Below, piece after piece: positions 22,100 to 30,050 of a DNA stretch of 34,199 nt. Each line of letters begins with the position of its first letter. Within the stretch, counting starts at the first letter, position 1. Both the position numbers and the translations under genes were made by a program. Source of the DNA: an uncultured Bacilli bacterium (GTDB lineage Bacteria; Bacillota_I; Bacilli_A; RF39; UBA660); assembly GCA_947632595.1 (NCBI GenBank), contig CANRPY010000014.1, positions 1-34,199 of the forward strand, in the 5' to 3' direction. The notes below the pieces were generated by a model that was not told the DNA's origin, did not search any database, and was given only the letters and a program-made list of their open reading frames with translations.

Positions 22100-22792
22100 A
22101 TGAAATTAATGTTAATCGGTGGAGGAGAAATTGGTAGAGGAAATACTTCTTATGAAACAAAAGAAATTGATCAAGAAATTGTTTCTATGACAGAGAAAGA
22201 TCATCCTATTTTTTTGTTTGTTGGTCTTGCTTCTAGTTTTTCGGATTCTTACTATGATACTATAAAAAAGATTTATCAAGATTTGGGATGTGAGACAGTT
22301 TATTTAAAAAAGAATAATTTGATTCATAATCCAGATTTGGTTCAGGAGAAATTTGAAAAAGCAGATATTATTTATATTGGTGGTGGAGATACGATTAAAT
22401 TAAAAGAGAAAGTAGAAGAGTATCATTTACAACCTCTTTTTGAAGCTGCCCTTAATAGAGGATGTGTTTTAGCTGGTATTTCTGCTGGTGCTATTTTGCT
22501 TTCTAAAGAAGGGTACTCGGATTCTCTTATTTTAAGAGGAGAAAGTGATCAATATACTTTTTTATCTGGATTTGGTTTTTATCCTTATTCTATTTGTCCT
22601 CATTATCACGCTGATGATCAAAAAACAGAACAGTTAAAGGAGAATCTTTACAAAACTCATTCTTCTGTTATTGGGATTGAAAATCAATGTGCTTTAAAGG
22701 TAGTTGATCAAGATGTTCAGGTAATTTCTATTCAGAATCATCATGCTTTTCAGGTATCTTACACGGATCAATTTCTTGAAAAAGAGATGTAA
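22100..22792 (+). CDS. Peptidase S51 (dipeptidase E-like) family protein
   Basis: A 230-aa cytoplasmic protein of the S51 family, to which aspartyl dipeptidase and cyanophycinase belong. The nucleophile is S128 in GISAGA; IYIGGGDT (91-98) precedes it and CPHYHAD holds the probable catalytic histidine (H168 or H170). Start ATG22100 is eight bases after AGG in TAGGTGAA; the in-frame GTG22091 lies within that site. Third gene of the Mbeg1-like operon (overlap, then 9-bp spacing). The exact peptide substrate is not known. Confidence 0.87.
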   Translation: MKLMLIGGGEIGRGNTSYETKEIDQEIVSMTEKDHPIFLFVGLASSFSDSYYDTIKKIYQDLGCETVYLKKNNLIHNPDLVQEKFEKADIIYIGGGDTIKLKEKVEEYHLQPLFEAALNRGCVLAGISAGAILLSKEGYSDSLILRGESDQYTFLSGFGFYPYSICPHYHADDQKTEQLKENLYKTHSSVIGIENQCALKVVDQDVQVISIQNHHAFQVSYTDQFLEKEM

Positions 22793-22820
22793 AAAGACCT
22801 TGAATGGTCTTTTCTTTTTT
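22791..22820 (+). terminator. Intrinsic terminator
   Basis: Stem AAAAGACC (22792-22799) with GGTCTTTT (22806-22813), loop of six, T-rich tail. It overlaps the final base of the peptidase stop codon. Confidence 0.88.
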
Positions 22821-22828
22821 GCTATGAT
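22820..22828 (+). promoter_or_regulatory. Extended -10 promoter placed for a leaderless mRNA
   Basis: TG-C-TATGAT ends six bases before ATG22835, the normal distance from -10 to the transcription start, so transcription would begin at or next to the A of the start codon. The only purine run (AAGG, 22830-22833) is too close to the ATG to act as a Shine-Dalgarno. Confidence 0.55.
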
Positions 22829-22834
22829 TAAGGT

Positions 22835-23734
22835 ATGAAAAAGAAGTATCGAAATGTTCAAAAATTATTCTATGCTGTTCTTATTCTTTTAGGAGTATTT
22901 TTCTATCAAACTTTCTTTTCCCCAGATTCTTCTACTCAAAAAAGAGTGAATCTTGATGGGGATAAGTTAGAAGTAACTTTTTTAGATGTAGGACAAGCGG
23001 ATTCTATTTTGATTCAAAATAAAGGGGAGACTGCCTTAATTGATGGGGGAAATCGTGCGGATGGAGATAAGCTTGTTTCTTACTTTCAAAGCCTTTCTCT
23101 TTCTTCTTTTCAATACGTTATTGGAACTCATGCTCATGAAGACCATATAGGAGGACTTCCTTCTGTTATTTATCATTTTCCTATTGAACATTTTTATCTT
23201 CCTAATGTTGATCCTGAAACACAGATTTATGATGTTCTTTTTAATGCTGCTAGCCAAATGGATCTCGACATTGAAACTCCTAGTATTGACTCTACATTTA
23301 CCGTAGGGGATGCTAAAATACAAGTTTTATGGGTAGGAGATGATAAAACAGATTTGAATCAAAACTCTATTGTTTTACTTTTGGAATATTATAATAATCG
23401 TATTTTATTTATGGGAGATGCTCCACAAGAAGTAGAAAAAGAATTATTAAGTAAAGATATTAAGAGTGATGTTTTAAAAGTAGGACATCATGGGTCTCAA
23501 TATTCTACTTCTGCGCATTTCCTATATCAAGTTCATCCTGCGTATGCTGTTATTTCTGTTGGAGAGGGAAATACTTATGGTCATCCAAAAGATGTTATTT
23601 TAGAGAAATTAGAGAGAATAGGATGCACTACATACCGTACAGATATATCTGGTTCTATTCATCTTGTTAGTGATGGAGAAAACCTTACTTTTGATTTTTT
23701 AGATACCGATACGAATGGTGGAGAAGACTCTTAG
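22835..23734 (+). CDS. ComEC/Rec2-type metallo-beta-lactamase-fold hydrolase, membrane anchored
   Basis: A 299-aa protein: a basic N-terminus, one membrane helix (about 10-28), then an extracellular metallo-beta-lactamase domain like the C-terminal part of ComEC (FLDVGQADSILIQ, 49-61). Metal motif THAHEDHIGG with H99, H101, D103 and H104; FMGD and VGHHGSQYST follow, as in ComEC-like hydrolases. The ComEC channel domain is absent, so this is the free-standing type, whose DNA or phosphate-ester substrate is unknown. Convergent 4-bp overlap with the minus-strand gene at 23731. Likely leaderless. Confidence 0.87.
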   Translation: MKKKYRNVQKLFYAVLILLGVFFYQTFFSPDSSTQKRVNLDGDKLEVTFLDVGQADSILIQNKGETALIDGGNRADGDKLVSYFQSLSLSSFQYVIGTHAHEDHIGGLPSVIYHFPIEHFYLPNVDPETQIYDVLFNAASQMDLDIETPSIDSTFTVGDAKIQVLWVGDDKTDLNQNSIVLLLEYYNNRILFMGDAPQEVEKELLSKDIKSDVLKVGHHGSQYSTSAHFLYQVHPAYAVISVGEGNTYGHPKDVILEKLERIGCTTYRTDISGSIHLVSDGENLTFDFLDTDTNGGEDS

Positions 23735-23745
23735 AAGTCTTTTTT
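23722..23745 (+). terminator. Intrinsic terminator overlapping convergent stop codons
   Basis: Stem AAGACT (23724-23729) with AGTCTT (23736-23741), 6-base loop, T run to 23745. It contains the stop of the hydrolase gene (23732-23734) and also the end of the minus-strand gene. Confidence 0.7.
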
Positions 23746-24042
23746 CTTGCAAGAAACCGTTTTTATTTTTGCTTTTTTTATGTAAAAATTCTTCTTTTCC
23801 TTTAAACTTTTTTTTGCTTCTTTTAGGCTATCGTAATGCATTACATATTCTTTTTTTTGATACTCAATTCCATTATCTTCTTTTTTAGGTATTTTTTCTT
23901 GATAGGTTATGGTATATTCTTTTTTACAATCTACTGTAATTTCTTCTATGATTTTTAGATGATTTAATTCGATATAGGGTTTTATAGGAAGAAGTATTTT
24001 TAAGAGGATTAAGACTCCTATTAAAATAATTGTTTTTTTCAT
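23731..24042 (-). CDS. Small membrane-anchored protein behind the GerA-like gene
   Basis: A 103-aa protein: KK, one hydrophobic helix (about 4-20), and a lysine-rich extracellular or periplasm-facing part with two cysteines (C39 and C98 by count) that could pair. It starts one base after the stop of the GerA-like gene, with GAGGTAG in that gene's 3' end as ribosome site, so the pair forms an operon. No similarity to GerAB or GerAC is visible: it is far too short and has one helix. Unknown function. Confidence 0.75.
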   Translation of the reverse strand: MKKTIILIGVLILLKILLPIKPYIELNHLKIIEEITVDCKKEYTITYQEKIPKKEDNGIEYQKKEYVMHYDSLKEAKKSLKEKKNFYIKKAKIKTVSCKKKDF

Positions 24043-24043
24043 G

Positions 24044-25120
24044 TTATCTACCTCGTATTCTATTTTTTGTTAGTGATTCATTTCTTTTATATGTATTTTT
24101 CTTAATGATAAAATCATTTTTCATTTCATTATTCAGACTAATATAGGAAAAACCCATGTTTTTGGTTTTTAAAAGATTACTTATTAGTAAAATACTTCCT
24201 ATTCCTACTCCAATGATTCCAAAGATGGTGCTTAAGATTAAAAATAGTATTTTATAAATTCTTAAGGCATTTCCTAGTTCTATGGATTGAAATATTAGAC
24301 CAGAAATAGAGGATATCGCTATTACAATTATCATAATCGGAGAGACAATTCCTGCTGCTACTGCGGCATCTCCTAGAATTAATCCTCCTAAAATAGAGAT
24401 GGATGAACCAGTTGTTGTAGACATACGGAGGTCACTTTCTTTTAAGATTTCAAAACAGGTAATCATAAAAAATGCTTCTATATAGGCTGGAAATGGTACG
24501 TAACTTCTTCCTGCTTTTAATGTGTAGAGTAGGGGGAGAGGAATTAAGTCATAGTCTCTTGTTGTTACAGAAATATAGATTGCTGGAGTGTAGATTGCTA
24601 TGATAAAAGCAAGAAGTCTAATGATTCGAATAAAAGTCGTGTTGAATGATTTTTGATAGTAATCATCTGTTGTATGAAGAAAATCTTGAAAGAAATTTGG
24701 TAATATTAAAGCGTAAGGACTATTGTCTACTAGAATCACTATTTTTCCTTCTAGTAGTGCCATTGAAGATTTATCTGGTCGTTCTGTTGCGATAATCGTT
24801 GGAAAGATATTAAATTGTTCTGTTAGATATCTTTTTAAGTAACTAGAATCTAAGACTCCATCTATTATAATATTTTCTAATTTTTTCCAGGTATCTTGTA
24901 CTAATTCTTCTTTTACAATTCCTTTTATATATAGTAGTTTTACTCTTGTTTTGGTATATCTTCCTATTTTTGTTTCTTTTTGTTGTAGGGCTTTACTTGG
25001 TATTCTTTTTTTTATTAATTGTTCATTTGTTTTAATATCTTCTATAAAACTATCTTTTGGTCCTTCTAAAGACAATTCTGAGTCAATTTTAGGAATACTT
25101 CTTATGGGATTTTGCTTCAT
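24044..25120 (-). CDS. GerA-family spore germination protein, short form
   Basis: A 358-aa membrane protein of the GerAA/SpoVAF family. It begins at the conserved SLEGPKDSFIEDIKTNEQL segment, which in full-length members (usually 480-550 aa) lies well into the soluble N-terminal region; the first subdomain is therefore missing, while the second soluble subdomain and the membrane region (several helices from about residue 165; TRDYDLIPLPLLYTLKAGR loop) remain. I start at the ATG ending at 25120, behind GGTGAA, instead of the TTG at 25132. No gerB or gerC gene is adjacent. It may be a channel subunit working without the standard receptor, a SpoVAF-like accessory, or a relic. Confidence 0.85.
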   Translation of the reverse strand: MKQNPIRSIPKIDSELSLEGPKDSFIEDIKTNEQLIKKRIPSKALQQKETKIGRYTKTRVKLLYIKGIVKEELVQDTWKKLENIIIDGVLDSSYLKRYLTEQFNIFPTIIATERPDKSSMALLEGKIVILVDNSPYALILPNFFQDFLHTTDDYYQKSFNTTFIRIIRLLAFIIAIYTPAIYISVTTRDYDLIPLPLLYTLKAGRSYVPFPAYIEAFFMITCFEILKESDLRMSTTTGSSISILGGLILGDAAVAAGIVSPIMIIVIAISSISGLIFQSIELGNALRIYKILFLILSTIFGIIGVGIGSILLISNLLKTKNMGFSYISLNNEMKNDFIIKKNTYKRNESLTKNRIRGR

Positions 25121-25165
25121 ATTTTTCACCAATATTATTATGCATCTTAATTCTTTTTCTATGTG

Positions 25166-25174
25166 TGTTATAAT
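25166..25174 (+). promoter_or_regulatory. Extended -10 promoter for the rRNA methyltransferase gene
   Basis: TG-T-TATAAT 17 bp upstream of the start; GAGGG is the ribosome site. Confidence 0.65.
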
Positions 25175-25191
25175 AGGTTTGAGGGATTTTT

Positions 25192-26391
25192 ATGGACGTT
25201 ATTATAGAAAAATTGGATCATTTTGGAAGAGGAATTTGTCATATTGATCAAAAGATTTGTTTTGTTCCTTATACGTTACCAGGTGATTATTGTGATATTC
25301 GTATCATTCGGGAAAAGAAAAGTTTTTTGGAGGGGTGTCTTCAAAAAATTATAAATGAGTCGCCTTATCGTATTCATTCTTCTTGTCCTCATTTTGATCA
25401 TTGTGGTGGCTGTCAATTTCAAAATATGATGTTTTCTTATGAAAATCAGTATAAAGAAGAAAAAGTAAAAGAAATTATGGAACGTTTTGGAGAGATTTCT
25501 CCATCTATTGTTCGTCCTATTCTTTTTTCTAATTCTTCTCTTTATCGAAATAAAATTGTTTTACATGGAAAAGATGGTGTTTTGGGTTTTTATTCTTCTA
25601 AATCACATGATATTGTACCCATTCATGAGTGTCATTTAGTGTTACCTAAGATTCAGGAAATCATTTCTTTTTTGCATTCTTATCCTCATGATATTTCAGA
25701 AGTTACGATTAAATGTAGTAATGATCAAAAATATGTTATGGTAAGTTTAAATGGACCTTTTTCAGAGATTTCTCTTTTAAAAGATAAAGTAGATGTTTTG
25801 ATTTATAATGGCAAGTGTCTCAGCAGGGAATCATCTATTCTTACTTCGATAGGGAATGTTTCTTTCTATCAAGAACCTTCTTCTTTTTTTCAAGTTCATT
25901 CTCAGTTTACGAAAGATTTATATGATGAAGTTTCTCGTTTTGCTCAAAGGAAGAGGCCTTCTACTATTTTAGATCTTTATTGTGGGTGTGGTACGATTGG
26001 TATTTATGTTTCTCTTTCTAATACTTCTTTGATTGGGGTGGATTCTAATCCATCTAATATTTCTCAAGCGATTCGAAATGCAGAACTTCATTCTCTTTCT
26101 TCTTATCATTATTATTGTGATAAAGTAGAGAATAGGATTGATGAGTTTTCTAATATTGATTTTGTTATTGTTGATCCTCCTAGAGCAGGATTAGATTCTA
26201 AGACAAGAGATGTTTTAAAGGTGATGCTTCCATCTTCTATTGCTTATGTCTCTTGTGACCCAGTAAGCCTTGCGAGAGATTTAAAAGATCTTTCTTCCTA
26301 TTACCAAATAGAATCTATTCAACCATTTAATTTATTTCCTAGAACTTATCATGTTGAATGTGTTGCTTTGTTATCTTTAAAAAACTCTTAA
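25192..26391 (+). CDS. 23S rRNA (uracil-5-)-methyltransferase, RlmD/RlmCD type
   Basis: A 399-aa SAM-dependent enzyme of the RumA/TrmA family that makes 5-methyluridine in 23S rRNA. N-terminal TRAM-like region (1-55); iron-sulfur cysteines C65, C71, C74 (CPHFDHCGGCQFQ) and C147; SAM motif DLYCGCGTIGIY; DPPRAGLD; catalytic cysteine in YVSCDP; C-terminal FPRTYHVECV. All elements are present. RlmC, RlmD, RlmCD and TrmFO-independent TrmA homologues cannot be separated by eye; the iron-sulfur motif favours RlmD/RlmCD. Divergent from the GerA-like operon. Confidence 0.92.
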   Translation: MDVIIEKLDHFGRGICHIDQKICFVPYTLPGDYCDIRIIREKKSFLEGCLQKIINESPYRIHSSCPHFDHCGGCQFQNMMFSYENQYKEEKVKEIMERFGEISPSIVRPILFSNSSLYRNKIVLHGKDGVLGFYSSKSHDIVPIHECHLVLPKIQEIISFLHSYPHDISEVTIKCSNDQKYVMVSLNGPFSEISLLKDKVDVLIYNGKCLSRESSILTSIGNVSFYQEPSSFFQVHSQFTKDLYDEVSRFAQRKRPSTILDLYCGCGTIGIYVSLSNTSLIGVDSNPSNISQAIRNAELHSLSSYHYYCDKVENRIDEFSNIDFVIVDPPRAGLDSKTRDVLKVMLPSSIAYVSCDPVSLARDLKDLSSYYQIESIQPFNLFPRTYHVECVALLSLKNS

Positions 26392-26472
26392 AATCCATCT
26401 TTTCAAAGAGACTGATTCGTGATACTATTTTCTTGATAAGAGTAGTTTTTGTGTAAGGTGGAGAATTCGTAT

Positions 26473-27366
26473 ATGAAAAATAAAATTATATTTTTACTTT
26501 CTATTATCTTTATTTTTGTAATTATTTGTTTCTCTTTTGGAGAAGTTGTTCATGATTATATGCCAAATTATATTGATTATTTTAAAATAGAAAAATATTG
26601 CCCAGGAGATCATGAAGTTTGTCAATCTTTTCAAACAGAAGAAGATGTTAAACAATATTTAAAGGAAAAAGATCCTAGAAAGAGATTAGATGTCATTACT
26701 TTATCTGATTATGTTATTAATACTCGTCCTTTTGCTTTCTTAATTCTATTATTGCCTTTCATTGTTATCATCCATGTTATCTCTCAAGCACATGATGAGG
26801 TGTATAGCAATTATTCTAAGAATAAATTGAAAAAGATGAAATTGAAAGACTTTATGAAACAATATATTTTAGTTGCCGCTAAGTCAGCTTTATTGGTTTC
26901 TTTGACTTATTTCTTCATTTTTTTCATTTCTTGCGTCATAACTGGATTCCATTTTGAATTTAAATCGTTCCGATTTGATTATTTCTTTATAGATTGGTTT
27001 GTTCTTGCTTTTATTCAGTACTTATTATATTTTGGATATTCTTTAATTGGAATTCTTGCTTCTTTTCTTCATAAAAATAAAATTGTTTGTTCTGTTATAG
27101 GATGTCTATATCTTATTGTTGTATTTGCAATCTATACCGTTTTTGGGGCAGTTGTTGTTAGAGATGCATTGAGAATTTCTTTTGGAACTGATAATTATTT
27201 TGATTTGCTTGGCAATTATTGGTCTTTTAATCATTCTATGAATATTTTCTGGTCTTTTGCAGTAATCATTAGTTTTATTCTCATTAATTTTTTCATTATT
27301 TCAAGACTTCTTTGTACAAACAAGAGTAGGACTCGTAAGAAAAAAATAGAAAGAGTGCTAGTGTAG
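26473..27366 (+). CDS. Polytopic membrane protein, ABC-2 permease-like
   Basis: A 297-aa membrane protein with about six helices. Between helix 1 (4-22) and helix 2 (87-104) is an outward loop containing C43 and C50. The layout and the final basic cytoplasmic tail (KSRTRKKKIERV) resemble ABC-2-type transporter permeases, but no ATPase gene is adjacent and I see no diagnostic motif, so this is only an architectural guess. Start ATG26473 follows AAGGTGGAG; a GTG at 26449 in frame lies before that site. Confidence 0.7.
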   Translation: MKNKIIFLLSIIFIFVIICFSFGEVVHDYMPNYIDYFKIEKYCPGDHEVCQSFQTEEDVKQYLKEKDPRKRLDVITLSDYVINTRPFAFLILLLPFIVIIHVISQAHDEVYSNYSKNKLKKMKLKDFMKQYILVAAKSALLVSLTYFFIFFISCVITGFHFEFKSFRFDYFFIDWFVLAFIQYLLYFGYSLIGILASFLHKNKIVCSVIGCLYLIVVFAIYTVFGAVVVRDALRISFGTDNYFDLLGNYWSFNHSMNIFWSFAVIISFILINFFIISRLLCTNKSRTRKKKIERVLV

Positions 27367-27378
27367 TACTCTTTTTCT
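27350..27378 (+). terminator. Intrinsic terminator overlapping the stop codon
   Basis: Stem AAAGAGTGCT (27350-27359) with AGTACTCTTT (27365-27374), one G-T pair, 5-base loop, T-rich tail. The TAG stop (27364-27366) is at the loop edge. Confidence 0.87.
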
Positions 27379-27416
27379 TTTCCTTATACTTGTTGTGGTT
27401 AGAACTGGAATTTCGA

Positions 27417-27446
27417 TTGACAAAGAACTTTGTTAGTCGATATAAT
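27417..27446 (+). promoter_or_regulatory. Consensus promoter with an operator-like dyad
   Basis: TTGACA (27417-27422), 18-bp spacer, TATAAT (27441-27446): both hexamers are perfect. Within it lies the inverted repeat ACAAAG-AA-CTTTGT (27420-27433), overlapping the -35 and spacer, a position where a repressor would block RNA polymerase. It drives the UbiA/GT-C operon. Confidence 0.75.
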
Positions 27447-27477
27447 AAATAAGTGAAATTAGAAAGGATTTGATTAT

Positions 27478-28416
27478 ATGTTAAGTAACCCATATGTTAA
27501 AATTGCTAGACCAGATCATTGGATTAAACAATTATTTATTGTTCCAGGTATATTAATTGCTTTCTTTTTGGTACCGGGGGGGGTAGATTTTAATTTTTCC
27601 CTTGTATGTTCTTTAATATTGGGATTTTTAGGGACCTGTTTTATTGCTTCTGCTAATTATGTTATTAATGAATATTTAGATGCTGCATTTGATCAGTATC
27701 ATCCTACGAAGAAAAATAGACCTGTTGTTAGTACTAACATGAAAAAAGAATATGTTTACTTAGAATATTTTATGTTAGCTGTTCTTGGACTTATTTTAGC
27801 TTGGTTTGTATCTTTCCCATTTTTTATTACGGATCTTATATTACTTATTATGGGTATTTTATATAATGTTAAACCCTTTCGTACCAAAGATATTCCTTTT
27901 TTAGATGTTTTATCTGAATCTATTAATAATGCTTTACGATTATTACTTGGGTGGTTTATTGTTACCAATTCTTATTTGCCACCAATCAGTATCGTATTAG
28001 GTTACTGGATGTTTGGTGCATTTTTAATGGGAATTAAGAGATATGCAGAATATCGTATGATTGGTAATCCAAAAAAAGCTGCTCAATATCGTAAATCTTT
28101 TCAATTCTATAATGAAAACATTTTATTAATATCTTCTGTTTTTTATGCATTACTTTCTGTGTTTTTATGTGGTACTTTTCTTATTAAATATAAAATTGAA
28201 TTATTGTTATGTATTCCCTTTTTATGTTTATTATTTTGTTATTATTTGGCAATTGCTTTTAAAGAAGATTCTGCAGTACAAAAACCAGAAAAATTATATA
28301 AAGAGAAAAAATTACTTATTTTCTTAGTGTTGTTTGCTATTTTGTTTGCTATTTTACTTTTTATTGATATTCCATTTTTATCTAATTTATTAGATGATAC
28401 TTTAATTGGAATTTAA
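27478..28416 (+). CDS. UbiA-family prenyltransferase, decaprenyl-phosphate phosphoribosyltransferase (DPPR synthase) type
   Basis: A 312-aa polytopic membrane enzyme. Its aspartate-rich motif NEYLDAAFDQYHPTKKNRP (64-82) ends in the HPxKxxRP sequence that marks the DPPR-synthase branch of the UbiA family (as mycobacterial Rv3806c), which transfers phosphoribose from PRPP to polyprenyl phosphate. A second loop carries FRTKDIPFLDVL. The first position is NE rather than the usual ND. The product would be lipid-linked 5-phosphoribose, a precursor of ribofuranosyl or arabinofuranosyl donors, and the GT-C enzyme 24 bp downstream is a plausible user. Codons 33-36 contain a G8 tract in which either a +1 or a -1 change brings a stop within four codons. 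Confidence 0.87.
   Translation: MLSNPYVKIARPDHWIKQLFIVPGILIAFFLVPGGVDFNFSLVCSLILGFLGTCFIASANYVINEYLDAAFDQYHPTKKNRPVVSTNMKKEYVYLEYFMLAVLGLILAWFVSFPFFITDLILLIMGILYNVKPFRTKDIPFLDVLSESINNALRLLLGWFIVTNSYLPPISIVLGYWMFGAFLMGIKRYAEYRMIGNPKKAAQYRKSFQFYNENILLISSVFYALLSVFLCGTFLIKYKIELLLCIPFLCLLFCYYLAIAFKEDSAVQKPEKLYKEKKLLIFLVLFAILFAILLFIDIPFLSNLLDDTLIGI
27576..27583 (+). repeat. Poly-G (G8) tract inside the UbiA-type gene
   Basis: Eight consecutive G in a genome of about 30% GC, encoding Pro33-Gly34-Gly35-Val36 with the locally rare codons CCG and GGG. In the present length the frame is open. Loss of one G gives TAG immediately after two glycines; gain of one gives TAA within four codons. Confidence 0.95.
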
Positions 28417-28440
28417 TGATAGGAGGGTGAGTGATTTTTT

Positions 28441-29967
28441 ATGAAATTTGATAAGAAAAAAGTATATAAAATTATTAGTATTTTCTTGCTTGCTTTCATG
28501 TTTCTTTATTTGTTATATGATGCATCTAAACAATCTTTTTGGTCTGATGAGTTAGAGTGGACGGTTGCTTTTGTTCATCGTCATAGTTTATTTCAAATGC
28601 TAAAGTTACTATCGGTTAGAGGGTATAATCTTCCTCTTTACTATATTATTCTTTTTCCTCTTTATAAGATAGCGCCTTATGGAGAAAGATGGATTTTGCT
28701 TCTTAATTTTATTCTCATTCTTTTTGGTATATGGAATTTAAAAAAGATTGGAGAAAAAATTGGAGGAGAAGATTTAGGATTCTTTAGTTTAGCACTTGCA
28801 ACGGTATCTTACATTCTACTTTATCAAGGGGGATTTCAGTTAAGACCTTATGCACTCTTATTTTGTTGTTCTGCCTTTGCTTTTTACCGATATTTGTTAC
28901 TACTTGATGATTCTACTACAAAAAATAAGATTTTATATGCGATTGCATTGATTCTATTATGTTATACTCATTGGTATGGATGTTTGATTACCGTATTTTA
29001 TTTTTTAGTGGAAGCTGTTCGTTTTCTTTGTAAAAAAGAAAAAATTTCATTTATTCTTCCTTATATTGCTCTTGGGGTCTCATTCTTGCCGTGGCTTATT
29101 ACTTTACTTGTTAATAATCAATTAAATGTATTTGAATATTGGAGTAAGGTTCCTGGATTTGATGCTTTATATGAAGTTGTTCGTTACTTGCTTAGTGAAA
29201 ATTGGATTGGAATTCTTCTCTTTGCATTTGGTGCTTTTCTTACTTTTTTATTTTGTTTTTACCGTAAAGAAAAGAAAGTTTTCTCTTATCTATTATGTAT
29301 TGGCTCTCTTCTTTGGTGTGTTTGTATTATCTTTCTATATGGTCATTTTATCAATCAAGAAGGAACTTTATATGTACTAAGATATTATATGGTTGTTATG
29401 CCTCATGTACTTTTGATTGCCGCTATTCCTTTTGCAGAACTTATGAATTTGGAAGTTAAAGTGAATTCTAAGAAAGTACAACTAGATATTAATGGAATTC
29501 CTATTAATTCCTTTGTGATGATCTTTATTTGTCTTGCGATTATCGGTGTTTTTGGTATCTCAAGTTATCAAAAAGCCCATCAGGAAGTTTTGAAGATTAA
29601 AGAGCCTTATCGTGAAGTCTCTGCCTATGTTGCTCATCAAAAAGATGCTTATGATGGAAATAGTGCTCTTATGGTTAGTGAGGGACCTTCTTACTTACTT
29701 TATTATTTTCAAAAGAAGGGTGTTGAAATTCCTAAACACACTTATTGTATGGAATGGGAACTTTATCGTACAAGCGTAGAAGATGATCATATTAAATCTA
29801 CTAAAGTAGATGAAGAAGAAATCTTACAGTATGATCGGTTATATGTTTTCCTTGTATCTACTACGAATTTTACAGATAAATTTTGGGAAATTGTTCAGGA
29901 AAACTATGAATTAATAGAAGAAAATCCTGGTTTACAATTTTATGTTTATCAGAAAAAGAATGCTTAG
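28441..29967 (+). CDS. GT-C superfamily membrane glycosyltransferase
   Basis: A 508-aa polytopic protein (about 10-11 helices). The first outward loop carries the acidic pair D36-E37 in FWSDELEW, the hallmark of GT-C enzymes that use polyprenyl-phosphate sugars; further loop features are GYNLPLYY and QLRPYALL, and the last 120 residues form an outward soluble domain. It resembles the PMT_2/GT39-like families but lacks an HPP motif. It is the second gene of the DPPR-synthase operon, so a lipid-linked pentose is the likely donor; the acceptor is unknown. AGGAGGGTGA lies 13 bases before ATG28441, somewhat far. Confidence 0.85.
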   Translation: MKFDKKKVYKIISIFLLAFMFLYLLYDASKQSFWSDELEWTVAFVHRHSLFQMLKLLSVRGYNLPLYYIILFPLYKIAPYGERWILLLNFILILFGIWNLKKIGEKIGGEDLGFFSLALATVSYILLYQGGFQLRPYALLFCCSAFAFYRYLLLLDDSTTKNKILYAIALILLCYTHWYGCLITVFYFLVEAVRFLCKKEKISFILPYIALGVSFLPWLITLLVNNQLNVFEYWSKVPGFDALYEVVRYLLSENWIGILLFAFGAFLTFLFCFYRKEKKVFSYLLCIGSLLWCVCIIFLYGHFINQEGTLYVLRYYMVVMPHVLLIAAIPFAELMNLEVKVNSKKVQLDINGIPINSFVMIFICLAIIGVFGISSYQKAHQEVLKIKEPYREVSAYVAHQKDAYDGNSALMVSEGPSYLLYYFQKKGVEIPKHTYCMEWELYRTSVEDDHIKSTKVDEEEILQYDRLYVFLVSTTNFTDKFWEIVQENYELIEENPGLQFYVYQKKNA

Positions 29968-29974
29968 TTTTATG

Positions 29975-30006
29975 AAACAGTCATTTGATTGACTGTTTTA
30001 TTGTTT
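29975..30006 (+). terminator. Intrinsic terminator
   Basis: Stem AAACAGTCA (29975-29983) with TGACTGTTT (29990-29998), 6-base loop, interrupted T tract. The next -10 begins three bases later. Confidence 0.82.
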
Positions 30007-30008
30007 TA

Positions 30009-30017
30009 TGATATAAT
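30009..30017 (+). promoter_or_regulatory. Extended -10 promoter for the alpha-CTD-like gene
   Basis: TG-A-TATAAT 33 bp upstream of the start codon, directly behind a terminator. Confidence 0.68.
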
Positions 30018-30050
30018 AATGCCGATTTTATTGATGAGGGGATTGGTCTT

